DNA from: Roseibium sp. MMSF_3544 | Lineage (GTDB): Bacteria; Pseudomonadota; Alphaproteobacteria; Rhizobiales; Stappiaceae | Reading direction: 5' to 3' | Length of the DNA: 64,000 nt | NCBI RefSeq assembly: GCF_030732845.1 | Contig: NZ_JASHKA010000013.1 | Coordinates: 1 to 64,000 of the forward strand | Shown here: positions 27,951-40,281 of the stretch, one piece after another | Layout of the letters: the number at the start of each line of letters is the position of its first letter | Numbering within the stretch: the first letter of the stretch is position 1 | Notes under the pieces: generated by a model | Database searches by the model: none | What the model was told of the DNA's origin: nothing | What the model saw: only the letters and a program-made list of their open reading frames with translations | Program-made: the position numbers and the translations under genes

Positions 27951-29156
27951 TCATGACCGGTGAGACTTAATCCATTCTAGTGTCTTTTCCCTGGCTTCCA
28001 TATCCAGGGCGACCACGTCATCAACACTTTTCAGCGATCCAAGACGGTTCGCGGATGAAAGATGGTCCAGAACCGCCTCAATTGCGGCGGGGATATCCAG
28101 GAATCCAATTTGCTTGGAAAGAAACGCCTGAACCGCGATCTCATCGGCCGCATTCAGGGCCGCCGGTGCGGCACCGCCCGCCTTCATCGCGTCGAGTGCG
28201 AGCCGAAGCGCCTTGAAGCGGTCTAGATCGGGCGCATCGAAGGACAAGGTTCCGATTTCAGCAAGGTTCAACTTCTTGACGGGTGCTTCCATCCGCCTTG
28301 GATAAGCAAGACAATGGGCGATCGGTGTCCGCATATCCGGACTGCCAAGCTGCGCCAGTACCGAGCCGTCTTTATACTGCACCAGACCGTGGACCACTGA
28401 TTGCGGATGAACAAGAACGTCCAGTTGATCATGTGAAACCGGAAAAAGGTGAGAAGCTTCAATGACTTCAAAGCCTTTGTTCATCATGGTTGCACTATCG
28501 ATTGTAATGCGGGCGCCCATGTCCCAGTTCGGATGCTTCAAAGCCTGCTCTGGAGTGACTTCAGCCATGTCCGTCTTGCTCATGGTTCTGAAGGGGCCGC
28601 CGGATGCCGTCAGGATGACTTTCTCAATCTGATCAGCCTGGGACGTTTCGAACACCTGAAAGATGGCGTTGTGTTCGCTGTCGACCGGAAGAAGCTCGGT
28701 TCCTGTTTCATCAACCTTCGCCATGAAGAGATCACCGGCACAGACCAAGCACTCCTTATTGGCAAGCGCAAGACGTCTGCCCGCCTTGAGAGCATTGAAG
28801 GTCGGTCTCAGGCCGGCAGCACCAACAATCGCGCCGACAACGAGATCTGAGTCCCGTTCAACCGCATCCATCACCGCATTGTGACCGGACGCCGCTTCGA
28901 TGTCCGCTCCACTCAGACGGTCCCTAAGCTCCTGATGCCGGTCTTCTTGAGCCAAGACGGCAGTTGACGCATTCAATCGCCTGGCCATGTCCGCCAGCGC
29001 GTCCGCGTTCTGATTGGCCACCAGGGCAACGACTTCGAAACGCTCCGGATGACGCTCGATCAAATCGGCCAGGCTTTGTCCAATCGATCCGGTTGCGCCC
29101 AGAACGGTTATCCTGATTGGAGTCTGCACATCTGCAAAATCGGCCGCAGCCGCCAT
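27951..29156 (-). CDS. dxr: 1-deoxy-D-xylulose 5-phosphate reductoisomerase
   Basis: 401 aa. The N-terminal NADPH-binding motif GATGSIGQS, the catalytic loop region LPVDSEHNAIFQ and the metal-binding ITIDSATMMNKG are present. It carries out the committed step of the MEP isoprenoid pathway, which feeds undecaprenyl phosphate through uppS in the same operon. The ATG at 29156 has GGAGAG upstream and follows the cdsA stop by 16 bases. Confidence 0.97.
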   Translation of the reverse strand: MAAAADFADVQTPIRITVLGATGSIGQSLADLIERHPERFEVVALVANQNADALADMARRLNASTAVLAQEDRHQELRDRLSGADIEAASGHNAVMDAVERDSDLVVGAIVGAAGLRPTFNALKAGRRLALANKECLVCAGDLFMAKVDETGTELLPVDSEHNAIFQVFETSQADQIEKVILTASGGPFRTMSKTDMAEVTPEQALKHPNWDMGARITIDSATMMNKGFEVIEASHLFPVSHDQLDVLVHPQSVVHGLVQYKDGSVLAQLGSPDMRTPIAHCLAYPRRMEAPVKKLNLAEIGTLSFDAPDLDRFKALRLALDAMKAGGAAPAALNAADEIAVQAFLSKQIGFLDIPAAIEAVLDHLSSANRLGSLKSVDDVVALDMEAREKTLEWIKSHRS

Positions 29157-29172
29157 TGGTAGCTCTCCAGAT

Positions 29173-30015
29173 TTAGTTCAGTCCCAAGCCGGCAATCGGG
29201 TCCTCGAGCGGACCGCCGAGTATCAGGCCAACACAAACAGCAAAAATGGCTGCAGCGACCAATCCGTCCACACGGTCCATGATGCCTCCGTGCCCGGGAA
29301 TGAGGCGACTAGAATCCTTTACATCGAACCTGCGCTTTATCGCCGATTCCAACAGGTCCCCCGCCTGAGACACGATTGACAGGACAATGGCCAGAACGAC
29401 CCAGGCAAAGATGTCCGTTGCGCCGCCCAAGACAACGACCGCTGCGCCACACAGCGTCGCACATACCAGACCGCCAATGGCACCTGACCAGGTTTTTTTG
29501 GGGGAGACGCGCTGCCATAGCTTCGGTCCACCCAGTGCGCGGCCGACAAAATAAGCAAAAATATCAGTCGCCCAGACCACGAAGATAAGAAAGAAAGTGA
29601 ACAGCAGTCCGTTTGTACCGTCTCGCACGGCAAGGAGCGCAAAAAGCGCAAGTCCGCTGTAAAGCACCCCCTCCGCGCCCCAGCGCCCTGCCCGACTGAG
29701 ACCGCTGAACACAAGCGTGGCCAATGCACCTGCAAAAAGGGCAAGCAAACCGGCAAGCGGCAGCTCGGCAAATTCAAGAACCGCGAGGACGACAAGCGTT
29801 GCCAAGCTTATCAAAGTCGGAACCAGCGCCTCGCGGGTCCCGGTAATGGTGAGCCACTCCCAGAGGAAAAGCGTCGCCGCCACCAGCATAAGCAGTGCGT
29901 AACCTGTGCCGCCCAAATAGGTGATCAACAAGACAATCGGTCCGAGGATCACTGCGGAGATCAGCCTCAGGCCGAGATTGGTCGTCTTTTTGCTGGTCGG
30001 TCCGGTATCTGCCAT
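29173..30015 (-). CDS. cdsA: Phosphatidate cytidylyltransferase
   Basis: 280 aa with about seven to eight membrane helices. The C-terminal signature SQAGDLLESAIKRRFDVKDS plus IPGHGGIMDRVDGL defines CdsA and carries the metal-binding acidic residues. It makes CDP-diacylglycerol, the precursor of all major phospholipids. It lies between uppS (15 bases) and dxr (16 bases) in one operon. Confidence 0.96.
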   Translation of the reverse strand: MADTGPTSKKTTNLGLRLISAVILGPIVLLITYLGGTGYALLMLVAATLFLWEWLTITGTREALVPTLISLATLVVLAVLEFAELPLAGLLALFAGALATLVFSGLSRAGRWGAEGVLYSGLALFALLAVRDGTNGLLFTFFLIFVVWATDIFAYFVGRALGGPKLWQRVSPKKTWSGAIGGLVCATLCGAAVVVLGGATDIFAWVVLAIVLSIVSQAGDLLESAIKRRFDVKDSSRLIPGHGGIMDRVDGLVAAAIFAVCVGLILGGPLEDPIAGLGLN

Positions 30016-30030
30016 TACGAGGATCGGGCC

Positions 30031-30798
30031 TCAAAGAGCGTTGGCATCGAGCCCGCCGTATCGCCGTTGTCTGTTTTCGTAGTCGAGCAGCGCCTTGTCG
30101 AAGGCAGCTTCATCAAAATCGGGCCAATTCACATCGCAGAAGTAGAACTCCGAATAGGCGGCCTGCCACAGCAGAAAATTGGACAAGCGCAATTCTCCAC
30201 TTGTGCGGATGATCAGATCCGGATCCGGAAGCCCGCCTGTATCAAGCGACTGCGAAAAGGCCGTTTCGGAGATCTCCTCAAGACGCATGTCGCCTTCAAG
30301 AACACTTTGGGCGAGATGCTGGGCGGCGCGAACAATTTCCGCGCGGGCGCCATAGTTGAAAGCAACGACGAGGTCCAACCCGGTGTTGTGCCGGGTCAGA
30401 TCCTCTGCTTCCTCAAGCAGCTTCAAGATACCCGGCTCAAGATCGCTTCTGCCGCCGACGATGCGAATACGAATGTTGGCTTCGTGAAGTTCGCTGAGAT
30501 CACGCTGTACAAAACGCCGGAGGAGCCCCATCAGAAACGAGACTTCTGTTTCCGGACGATTCCAGTTTTCAGAAGAAAAACTATAGATCGTTATGACTTC
30601 TATGCCGACCTTGCCGGCATGGCGGATGATCTTGCGAAGTGCCTCCAGGCCTTGTCGGTGCCCTTCTGTTCTGGGCAGGCCGCGCGCGGTCGCCCAACGC
30701 CCATTGCCGTCCATGATCAAGGCAACGTGGCGTGGCAACCTGGTGCTGGAACCTTCCTCGGCAGTCGTTTGCGGATTCGGGTTCGGGCTGACACTCAT
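30031..30798 (-). CDS. uppS: Isoprenyl transferase (undecaprenyl diphosphate synthase)
   Basis: 255 aa from an ATG with GGGGGA 4 bases upstream; a TTG four codons earlier is less likely. It has the cis-prenyltransferase motifs HVALIMDGNGRWA (catalytic Asp), SFSSENWNRP, and RTSGELRLSNFLLWQ. It makes the C55 carrier for peptidoglycan and other surface polysaccharides. The N-terminal about 25 residues are low-complexity. It lies 32 bases from frr. Confidence 0.96.
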   Translation of the reverse strand: MSVSPNPNPQTTAEEGSSTRLPRHVALIMDGNGRWATARGLPRTEGHRQGLEALRKIIRHAGKVGIEVITIYSFSSENWNRPETEVSFLMGLLRRFVQRDLSELHEANIRIRIVGGRSDLEPGILKLLEEAEDLTRHNTGLDLVVAFNYGARAEIVRAAQHLAQSVLEGDMRLEEISETAFSQSLDTGGLPDPDLIIRTSGELRLSNFLLWQAAYSEFYFCDVNWPDFDEAAFDKALLDYENRQRRYGGLDANAL

Positions 30799-30830
30799 AT
30801 ATTCCCCCAACGCACTGGTCCGGTACCGGT

Positions 30831-31394
30831 TCAGACCTGTGAAATCTCTTGCTCTTTCTTTTCAAGCATGCTGTCAACTTCACCAATCATCTGATCGGTC
30901 AGTTTCTGCACTTCGTCGGAGGCCAGGCGGCTGTCATCCTGGGAGATCTCGCCGTCTTTTTCGGCTTTCTTGGCATCATCCATGCCGTCCCTGCGCACAT
31001 GACGGATCGCCACCTTTGCCTGTTCGGCATATTTGTGCGCAACCTTGATCAGTTCCTGGCGGCGCTCCTGATTCAACTCAGGAATGGGAAGGCGCAGAAG
31101 CTGTCCGTCAACAACCGGATTGAGGCCCAGGTTTGATTCGCGAATTGCTTTTTCAACAGCGGCAACCATGGACTTGTCCCAGACCTGCACCGCGACCATG
31201 CGCGGTTCAGGAACCGAAACCGTACCGACCTGGTTGATCGGCATTGCCTGTCCATAGGCATCCACGGAAATCGGGTCCAGCATAGACGCGGACGCGCGGC
31301 CAGTCCGCAGACCGGCAAAGTCGGTTTTCAGAACCGAAAGAGCTCCCTGCATTCGGCGCTTTAAATCGTCCAGATCGACACCTTCTACCGACAT
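30831..31394 (-). CDS. frr: Ribosome recycling factor
   Basis: 187 aa from the ATG at 31394 (GAGGATGAA upstream), the normal length of the family; the ORF extends 26 codons further upstream without support. It has [10 protein letters not shown] near the N-terminus and [30 protein letters not shown] in the long helical arm. It dissociates ribosomes after termination together with EF-G. It lies 110 bases after pyrH. Confidence 0.97.
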   Translation of the reverse strand: MSVEGVDLDDLKRRMQGALSVLKTDFAGLRTGRASASMLDPISVDAYGQAMPINQVGTVSVPEPRMVAVQVWDKSMVAAVEKAIRESNLGLNPVVDGQLLRLPIPELNQERRQELIKVAHKYAEQAKVAIRHVRRDGMDDAKKAEKDGEISQDDSRLASDEVQKLTDQMIGEVDSMLEKKEQEISQV

Positions 31395-31504
31395 TTCATC
31401 CTCACTCTTGTTTTGTGCTTGGCTAAAAAGAGTCTCAGCGGGCGCAAACATGGCACAAACACGCTGAAACACAAGGGCTGTAAATAAGATCGGACTTAAA
31501 AGTT

Positions 31505-32224
31505 TCAGTCACCCACGACTGTGTAAGTTCCTGTTTCCTGAAGCACACTCACCAAAGCACCCGGAGTATGAATTGAAAATACAATAACGGGAATGGAGTT
31601 GTCCCGTGCAAGGGCGATCGCAGTCGTGTCCATGACTTTCAGATTGCGGGTGATGACTTCCTCATAGCCCAGCATCTGGTAGCGCTCCGCTTCGGGGTTC
31701 ACCTTGGGATCTTCCGAATAAACGCCATCAACCTGCGTTCCTTTCAGAAACGCATCACACTTCATTTCAGCAGCACGCAAGGCTGCTCCGCTGTCTGTCG
31801 TGAAGAACGGATTACCGGTACCACCGGCGAAAATGATGACGTCGCCGTCTTCCATATAGCGGTCTGCAACACGCTGCGAGAATGTTTCGCATATCGAGGG
31901 TACGGCGACGGCCGACAAGACACGTGCATTGACCTTTAGCCGGCGCAAGGCATCGGCAAGCGTCAGGCTGTTCATGATCGTCGCCAGCATGCCCATGTGG
32001 TCGCCGGTGACGCGGTTCCCACCTTTGGCAGCAACGGCAACGCCGCGGAAAATGTTACCGCCCCCAACGACGACGCCGACCTGGGCACCGAGTGCCACAG
32101 CGTCAGCGATTTCCTTTGCGATCCTTTGCACAATGGCCGGGTCGATTCCAAAAGCCTGGGAGCCCATCAGGGCCTCGCCGGACAGTTTCAGAAGGATCCG
32201 TTTCCAACGCAAAGAATTCGTCAT
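31505..32224 (-). CDS. pyrH: UMP kinase
   Basis: 239 aa, amino acid kinase family. [21 protein letters not shown] and [17 protein letters not shown] are present. It phosphorylates UMP to UDP and is usually a hexamer regulated by GTP and UTP. A strong terminator lies just upstream (behind tsf), so pyrH must be read by partial read-through or from a promoter near 32225-32253; I see no convincing one. Confidence 0.97.
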   Translation of the reverse strand: MTNSLRWKRILLKLSGEALMGSQAFGIDPAIVQRIAKEIADAVALGAQVGVVVGGGNIFRGVAVAAKGGNRVTGDHMGMLATIMNSLTLADALRRLKVNARVLSAVAVPSICETFSQRVADRYMEDGDVIIFAGGTGNPFFTTDSGAALRAAEMKCDAFLKGTQVDGVYSEDPKVNPEAERYQMLGYEEVITRNLKVMDTTAIALARDNSIPVIVFSIHTPGALVSVLQETGTYTVVGD

Positions 32225-32253
32225 GTGTACACCCGTTTTAGAATTGTCTTTCT

Positions 32254-32284
32254 AAAAAAAAAGCGCCGGACTTACCGGCGCTTT
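32254..32284 (-). terminator. Terminator after tsf
   Basis: On the minus strand, a 10-bp stem (AAAGCGCCGG / CCGGCGCTTT) with a 5-base loop is followed by a run of Ts (complement of 32252-32260). It lies 9 bases after the tsf stop and ends the rpsB-tsf unit. Confidence 0.9.
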
Positions 32285-32292
32285 CTTTGAGC

Positions 32293-33210
32293 TTACTGGC
32301 CCGTGGCTGCCGCCACTTCCGCGGCGAAGTCCTGCTCTTCTTTCTCGACCCCCTCGCCTAGTGCGAAGCGGACGAAACCGGAAAGCTTGACTTCGGTACC
32401 GAGGTCCTTTGCAAGCGCCTCTACAGCCTGCTCAACCGTCTGGTCCGGGTTGATCACGAAGGCTTGTTTCTCGAGGGTAACTTCCTCGTAGAATTTGCGC
32501 AAACGGCCTTCCACCATTTTCTCAATGATGTTCTCCGGCTTGCCGGATTCACGCGCCTGCTCGGAGAACACAGCCTTTTCGCGTTCAACAACAGCCTGAT
32601 CCAGCTCAGCGACGTTCAGCGCAAGCGGGCTGGTTGCAGCAACATGCATCGCAATCTGGCGGCCCAGAGCGTTCAGCTTGTCCTTGTCGCCGGACGATTC
32701 CAGCGCAACGAGAACACCGATTTTGCCAAGACCATCAGAAACGGCACCGTGAACATAGGTGGCAACAACACCGTTATCCGCAGCCAGAAGCGCGGAACGG
32801 CGCAGCGTCATGTTCTCACCGATCGTGGCGATCGCGTCGGTAATGGCGTCGGAAACCGGCTTGCCGCCAAGATCGGCTGCGGCCACGGCTTCAACGGAAC
32901 CGTCGGTTCCGATTGCGGCATTGGCGATTTTCGCAACCAGTTCCTGGAAGCCTTCGTTTCTGGCGACAAAATCAGTTTCGGAGTTCAGCTCGATCACGGC
33001 AGCCTTGCTACCGTCGGATGCCACACCAACCAGGCCTTCAGCCGCAACGCGGCCAGCCTTCTTGGCGGCTTTCGCCAAACCTTTGGTGCGCAGCCAGTCA
33101 ACTGCTGCTTCCATATCACCGCCGGATTCGTTCAGGGCGGTTTTGCAGTCCATCATGCCAGCGCCGGATTTCTCGCGGAGCTCTTTTACCATCGCAGCGG
33201 TAATGCTCAT
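32293..33210 (-). CDS. tsf: Elongation factor Ts
   Basis: 305 aa. The N-terminal UBA-like domain ([22 protein letters not shown]) and the core motif [11 protein letters not shown] are diagnostic. It is the guanine nucleotide exchange factor of EF-Tu. The ATG at 33210 (GAGGCAATCG upstream) gives the usual N-terminus [14 protein letters not shown]; the ORF is open 12 codons further. It follows rpsB after 142 bases that contain two hairpins. Confidence 0.97.
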   Translation of the reverse strand: MSITAAMVKELREKSGAGMMDCKTALNESGGDMEAAVDWLRTKGLAKAAKKAGRVAAEGLVGVASDGSKAAVIELNSETDFVARNEGFQELVAKIANAAIGTDGSVEAVAAADLGGKPVSDAITDAIATIGENMTLRRSALLAADNGVVATYVHGAVSDGLGKIGVLVALESSGDKDKLNALGRQIAMHVAATSPLALNVAELDQAVVEREKAVFSEQARESGKPENIIEKMVEGRLRKFYEEVTLEKQAFVINPDQTVEQAVEALAKDLGTEVKLSGFVRFALGEGVEKEEQDFAAEVAAATGQ

Positions 33211-33276
33211 CGATTGCCTCGTGGATGGGGGTTTCAGATGAGACACGGTTTAGCCGATGGCTATCCGCGCCTTTAT

Positions 33277-33305
33277 GACGGGACTGCAACAAATTGCAGC
33301 CCGTC
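33277..33305. other. Long hairpin in the rpsB-tsf gap
   Basis: GACGGG-A-CTGCAA-CAAA-TTGCAG-CCCGTC folds into a 12-bp stem with one bulged base and a 4-base loop, 66 bases ahead of the tsf start. It lacks a U tract, so it is not a terminator. It may protect the 3' end of the shorter transcript or act in processing. Confidence 0.6.
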
Positions 33306-33320
33306 GTGCGAATTCAACAT

Positions 33321-33346
33321 AAAACTGCCGCAAGAAGACGCGGCAG
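33321..33346 (-). terminator. Weak terminator/attenuator after rpsB
   Basis: On the minus strand, CTGCCGC and GCGGCAG pair (7 bp, 8-base loop), followed by TTTT. It sits 6 bases after the rpsB stop. The short T run suggests partial termination, which would make more S2 than EF-Ts transcript. Confidence 0.55.
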
Positions 33347-33352
33347 CTGTTT

Positions 33353-34246
33353 TTAGGCTTCAGCCGCGACCGGCTCAGTTTTGGCTGCAGCTTCTTCAGC
33401 AGCCGGAGCCTCTTCAGCAGGTGCCTCTTCAGCAGGAGCTTCCTCGGCAACCGGTGCTTCTTCAGCGGCCGGCGCTTCTTCAGCGGCAGCTTCAACCAAA
33501 GCTTCCTCGACCGGAGCTTCCTCAGATTCGCCAATGTCCATGCCGGCAGCACCCTGAGCACGGGAAATGCCGTCAATGGCAGAACGGGCGATCAGGTCGC
33601 AGTATAGCGAAATCGCGCGGCCCGCATCGTCGTTACCCGGCACCGGATAGGTGATGCCATCCGGATTGGAGTTGGAATCGAGGATGGCAGCGACCGGGAT
33701 ACCCAGACGGCGCGCTTCCTGAATGGCAATGGCTTCACGGTTGGTATCGATCACGAAGATCAGGTCCGGGATGCCACCCATATCCTTGATACCGCCGAGG
33801 TTGCGCTCGAGTTTCTCGCGCTCACGGTCCATGAACAGGCGCTCTTTTTTCGTCAGAGCGTTGGCCGCATCGGAAGAAAGGGTTTCTTCCAGCTTGCGCA
33901 GGCGTTGGATCGACTGGGAAATCGTCTTCCAGTTGGTCAGCATGCCACCGAGCCAGCGTGCATTGACAAAATACTGGGCCGAATTGCGTGCAGAAGACGC
34001 AACAGCTTCCTGCGCCTGACGCTTGGTACCGACGATCAGAACGCGGCCGCCACCGGCAACGGTGTCGGAAACCGCTTTAAGAGCCTGATGAAGCAGCGGA
34101 ACGGTCTGAGACAGATCCATGATGTGAACATCATTGCGCACACCAAAGATGTACTGACCCATGCGCGGGTTCCAACGGTGTTTCTGGTGACCAAAGTGAA
34201 CGCCGGCTTCGAGCAGCTGACGCATGGTGAAATCGGGCAATGCCAT
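33353..34246 (-). CDS. rpsB: 30S ribosomal protein S2 with acidic C-terminal tail
   Basis: 297 aa. Residues 1-235 are ordinary S2 ([44 protein letters not shown]). The last about 55 residues are an acidic low-complexity tail of repeated Ala-Glu-Glu-Ala-Pro units. S2 is a late-assembling 30S protein needed for mRNA binding. The start has AGGAGATTAAGG upstream. It is the first gene after the promoter at 34376-34404, behind a leader of about 120 bases that could host S2 autoregulation. Confidence 0.97.
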   Translation of the reverse strand: MALPDFTMRQLLEAGVHFGHQKHRWNPRMGQYIFGVRNDVHIMDLSQTVPLLHQALKAVSDTVAGGGRVLIVGTKRQAQEAVASSARNSAQYFVNARWLGGMLTNWKTISQSIQRLRKLEETLSSDAANALTKKERLFMDREREKLERNLGGIKDMGGIPDLIFVIDTNREAIAIQEARRLGIPVAAILDSNSNPDGITYPVPGNDDAGRAISLYCDLIARSAIDGISRAQGAAGMDIGESEEAPVEEALVEAAAEEAPAAEEAPVAEEAPAEEAPAEEAPAAEEAAAKTEPVAAEA

Positions 34247-34576
34247 GGCCCTTAATCTCCTGAGTTTTCCGGTTTAACCTCCGCAAGAGGAGTATGTGCC
34301 GCTGGATCGCTCCAGTCGGCCACCGGATGGACCCCGATAAGCTCAGGTTCCGCCCCTTGCGTGTGGAATGGGCGCCTTATAGTTGGGGCGGAATTTTATT
34401 TCAAGACCCAATGCACGGATTTCTTACAGCGTTTTGGGGTTCAGGTTGCCGAAAAAACAGGTAAGGCATTCCTGTGCGCGATGGCTTTGTGGCCAGAGCC
34501 AAGATCTGTCCAGAGCCGGCTTTCGTGTGAACGGCTGAAAAGTACGTTCGCTACCGGAAAGACCTCGAAGCAAAGC
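34247..34576. other. rpsB leader and promoter region
   Basis: 330 bases between the cpaB stop and the rpsB start. It holds the rpsB promoter (34376-34404) and a leader of about 120 bases. No terminator is obvious behind cpaB. An open frame on the plus strand here looks non-coding. Confidence 0.5.
34376..34404 (-). promoter_or_regulatory. Sigma-70-type promoter of rpsB
   Basis: On the minus strand, TTGAAA (34404-34399), a 17-base spacer and TATAAG (34381-34376) match five of six consensus positions in each element. Transcription would start near 34369, giving a 5' leader of about 120 bases before rpsB. Confidence 0.75.
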
Positions 34577-35365
34577 TTAGTCGACAGGGCTCGAATTCTG
34601 GCTCGTACCGACGGACCAGTGTTGAGGCTGGATGCGCACAAACACCTGCGGGCGATTGCGCTCTGCAACTTCGGCCCCGTCTGCTGAATCCTCGGCACTG
34701 CGCAACGCCAGCGCGATTGATCCTACCTGCTGTGCTTGCACGACAATTTCCGACTGAAACAGCGTAAGCTCAAGCGTTGCCGTCCTTTTCGGCGAGAGGT
34801 TCTTTTCTTCCTGCTCGCCCGCTGTGGTGCTGTCGATGGCCAGGACGCGGATGTTTTCCAGTATCGTCTCGCTTGTCACACCAACGCCGTCAATCTGCCT
34901 GGTGAGAATGAGATCAACCTTGTCGCCCGGCAGGATGAAGCCGCCGGCAGAGGTCTCCTGCTCGACGCGGACCGCGATAGCGCGCTTTCCTTTCGGAAGG
35001 ATGGTCGCCATGTAACCTTTGTCGGTTTGTATCAGGCGTTCGTTGCGGATCGGTTCGCCGGAATAGATCGCTGCCCGGGCAATGCTGCCAAGCACGCTGT
35101 CAGCGGCAAACTCACCGTCCTTTTTGGTCAAGGCGCCTTGCGGCACGGCGTTTTTCGGCCATTCTGCCCAGGTAAAGTCTTCTTCGGTTATCTTTCCGCC
35201 CTGGAGAATATCCTTGGCAGCAACCAAAACCTTCGTGCTGACAACCACGGGCTTCGGCGGTGGCGGCGCTTCCGTTTCACCAGAATCCATTACAAAATGA
35301 AAGGCCTGATACCCTGCTCCGAGGGACACGAGCAGCACAAAAACCCTAGCGAGATTAGTCCACAA
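34577..35365 (-). CDS. cpaB: Flp pilus assembly protein CpaB/RcpC-like (orphan)
   Basis: 262 aa from a TTG with AGGGA eight bases upstream; a GTG at 35383 is an alternative, and no ATG fits well. An N-terminal membrane helix (LARVFVLLVSLGAGYQAF) and a Pro-rich linker precede a SAF/RcpC domain (about 45-260: VLVAAKDILQGGKITEEDFTWAEWP, SIARAAIYSGEPI, GFILPGDKVDLILTR). CpaB normally works in the Tad/Flp pilus secretion apparatus. No other tad/cpa gene is in the window, so this copy stands alone between dnaE and rpsB. The last about 25 residues are polar and variable. Confidence 0.82.
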   Translation of the reverse strand: MWTNLARVFVLLVSLGAGYQAFHFVMDSGETEAPPPPKPVVVSTKVLVAAKDILQGGKITEEDFTWAEWPKNAVPQGALTKKDGEFAADSVLGSIARAAIYSGEPIRNERLIQTDKGYMATILPKGKRAIAVRVEQETSAGGFILPGDKVDLILTRQIDGVGVTSETILENIRVLAIDSTTAGEQEEKNLSPKRTATLELTLFQSEIVVQAQQVGSIALALRSAEDSADGAEVAERNRPQVFVRIQPQHWSVGTSQNSSPVD

Positions 35366-35564
35366 TTTGCATTTCCCTAGCACATTTGCTTTTTCATTTT
35401 GACAATACAGGGAAATTGCATACCGCTTGTGTAACGTGACAGAAGAAATTACATCAATTTTTCTGCTTTTTCTTTCAGCCTTGCTCACGAACCGGCTAGG
35501 TACACTGAACGACACTCAATTGAGCGGGCTGTTTAGCAACACAATTCCGGCCAAACGGGCGACA

Positions 35565-39068
<3,504 letters not shown>

Positions 39069-39262
39069 GAGGGGACTCACTGCAACTTTCAGAATCAGCG
39101 CTCAAGTGAAGCGCCTCTCAAAAGTCCTGTCGACCCTCGCTGCCAGTTGTGCCCGCTGTTCTTTCAGATGTCGACCGCCCGCTGCGTATACCAGACGCTC
39201 TTTCGCGTGCTACGCCACGTACAATCCCTCAAGATCTACGCGGTTCGAACGGAATTTCGGGA

Positions 39263-39361
39263 TTAGCTTGCAGCAAACAGTACATCGCCCCAAACGGCAA
39301 TTGTCGTACAAAAGAAAACCAGAGAAGCCAGTGCGGCGAAATCACGAGCGATATGGAACAT
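39263..39361 (-). CDS. Small SOS-controlled single-pass membrane peptide (candidate)
   Basis: 32 codons, opening MFHIARDFAALASLVFFCTT and ending LFAAS. The ATG has a near-perfect ribosome binding site (GGAGGG, 4 bases upstream). The peptide has a short basic start and one hydrophobic helix with a central Trp. A consensus SOS box (39402-39416) lies 41 bases upstream, inside a plausible promoter. The size, topology and SOS control recall Caulobacter SidA, an SOS-induced inner-membrane inhibitor of division; I infer a similar role but do not claim homology. The ORF reads open further upstream, but the Shine-Dalgarno fixes this start. The 470-base gap between dnaE and lolD otherwise appears empty. 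Confidence 0.65.
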   Translation of the reverse strand: MFHIARDFAALASLVFFCTTIAVWGDVLFAAS

Positions 39362-39401
39362 GTCACCCTCCAACATTTGAAACTTGCTAGAAACGGAGAA
39401 T

Positions 39402-39416
39402 GTTCCATTTTTGTTC
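39402..39416 (-). promoter_or_regulatory. LexA (SOS) box of the 32-aa ORF
   Basis: GTTC-CATTTTT-GTTC on the plus strand, read as GAAC-N7-GAAC by the ORF. It matches the two boxes in front of lexA in this same window. On the minus strand it lies in the 17-base spacer between TTGCAT (about 39423-39418) and a weak -10 CATTCT (about 39400-39395). Confidence 0.75.
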
Positions 39417-39542
39417 TTTATGCAAGCACTTTTTGTTCCTCTTGCTTTAAGACAGATCAACTTCGTTTAAAATGCTGTGTTTTCTGTTTGTTCCGCACCC
39501 CGCGCCGCGGGTCGGATCCAGCGACGAAATCCGGTTTTCAGT

Positions 39543-40271
39543 CTATGCGGAAATTTGCAGGTCTTGAACCTTGCCGTCTTCAAGCGTGATTGCCCGATCC
39601 ATGCGGCCGGCAAGTTCCATGTTGTGAGTCGCAAACAAGGTCGCCACTCCAGATGCCCGCACAAGTGCAGACAGAGCTTCGAAGACGTAATTTGCCGTGC
39701 TTGGATCGAGGTTCCCGGTAGGTTCGTCGAGAAGCAGAATGCGCGGTGCATTGGCAACCGCGCGGGCAACCGCAACCCGCTGCTGCTCACCGCCGGAGAG
39801 CTCTGAAGGCCGATGGCTGCCGCGTTCGCCAAGGCGCATGTATTTCAACAGCTCATCTGCACGGTCAGCCGCGACCTTGCGCGGCAGCCCGCGGATCATC
39901 TGCGGCATCATGACGTTTTCCTGGGCAGTGAATTCAGGCAACAGATGGTGAAACTGATAGACGAAGCCGATATCGTTCCGGCGAATGGCGGTCCTCTCGT
40001 CATCGGACAAATCTGCGCAATTGACAGGCCCGAGAAAAACGTCGCCATCGTCGGGGCGTTCCAAAAGGCCGGCAATGTGCAGGAGCGTCGACTTCCCCGT
40101 CCCGGACGGAGCCACAAGCGCAACCATTTCACCTGCTTCGATCTTCAGGTCCGCCCCTTTCAGGATATGGAGTTTGCGCTCACCTTCGTCGAAACTTCTG
40201 GTGATACCGGAAAGCTCCAGCGCTGCAGGAGAAACACCGGGCGCGCGCTGCGGATCAACGGCCATATCCAT
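39543..40271 (-). CDS. lolD: Lipoprotein-releasing system ATP-binding protein LolD
   Basis: 242 aa ABC ATPase. The Walker [11 protein letters not shown]-loop [14 protein letters not shown], signature [14 protein letters not shown] and Walker [13 protein letters not shown] are present. It powers release of outer-membrane lipoproteins from the inner membrane together with the permease encoded 10 bases upstream. The start at 40271 has GGGAGG upstream; the ORF extends further without support. Confidence 0.95.
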   Translation of the reverse strand: MDMAVDPQRAPGVSPAALELSGITRSFDEGERKLHILKGADLKIEAGEMVALVAPSGTGKSTLLHIAGLLERPDDGDVFLGPVNCADLSDDERTAIRRNDIGFVYQFHHLLPEFTAQENVMMPQMIRGLPRKVAADRADELLKYMRLGERGSHRPSELSGGEQQRVAVARAVANAPRILLLDEPTGNLDPSTANYVFEALSALVRASGVATLFATHNMELAGRMDRAITLEDGKVQDLQISA

Positions 40272-40281
40272 CTTCGCCTCC

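Noticed and set aside
34361..34687. 108-codon open frame on the plus strand
   Set aside because: It spans the rpsB promoter and the end of cpaB; no ribosome binding site and no family resemblance.
39431..39449. Second GTTC near the SOS box
   Set aside because: The partner at seven bases' distance is TTTA, not GTTC, so it is not a second LexA box.
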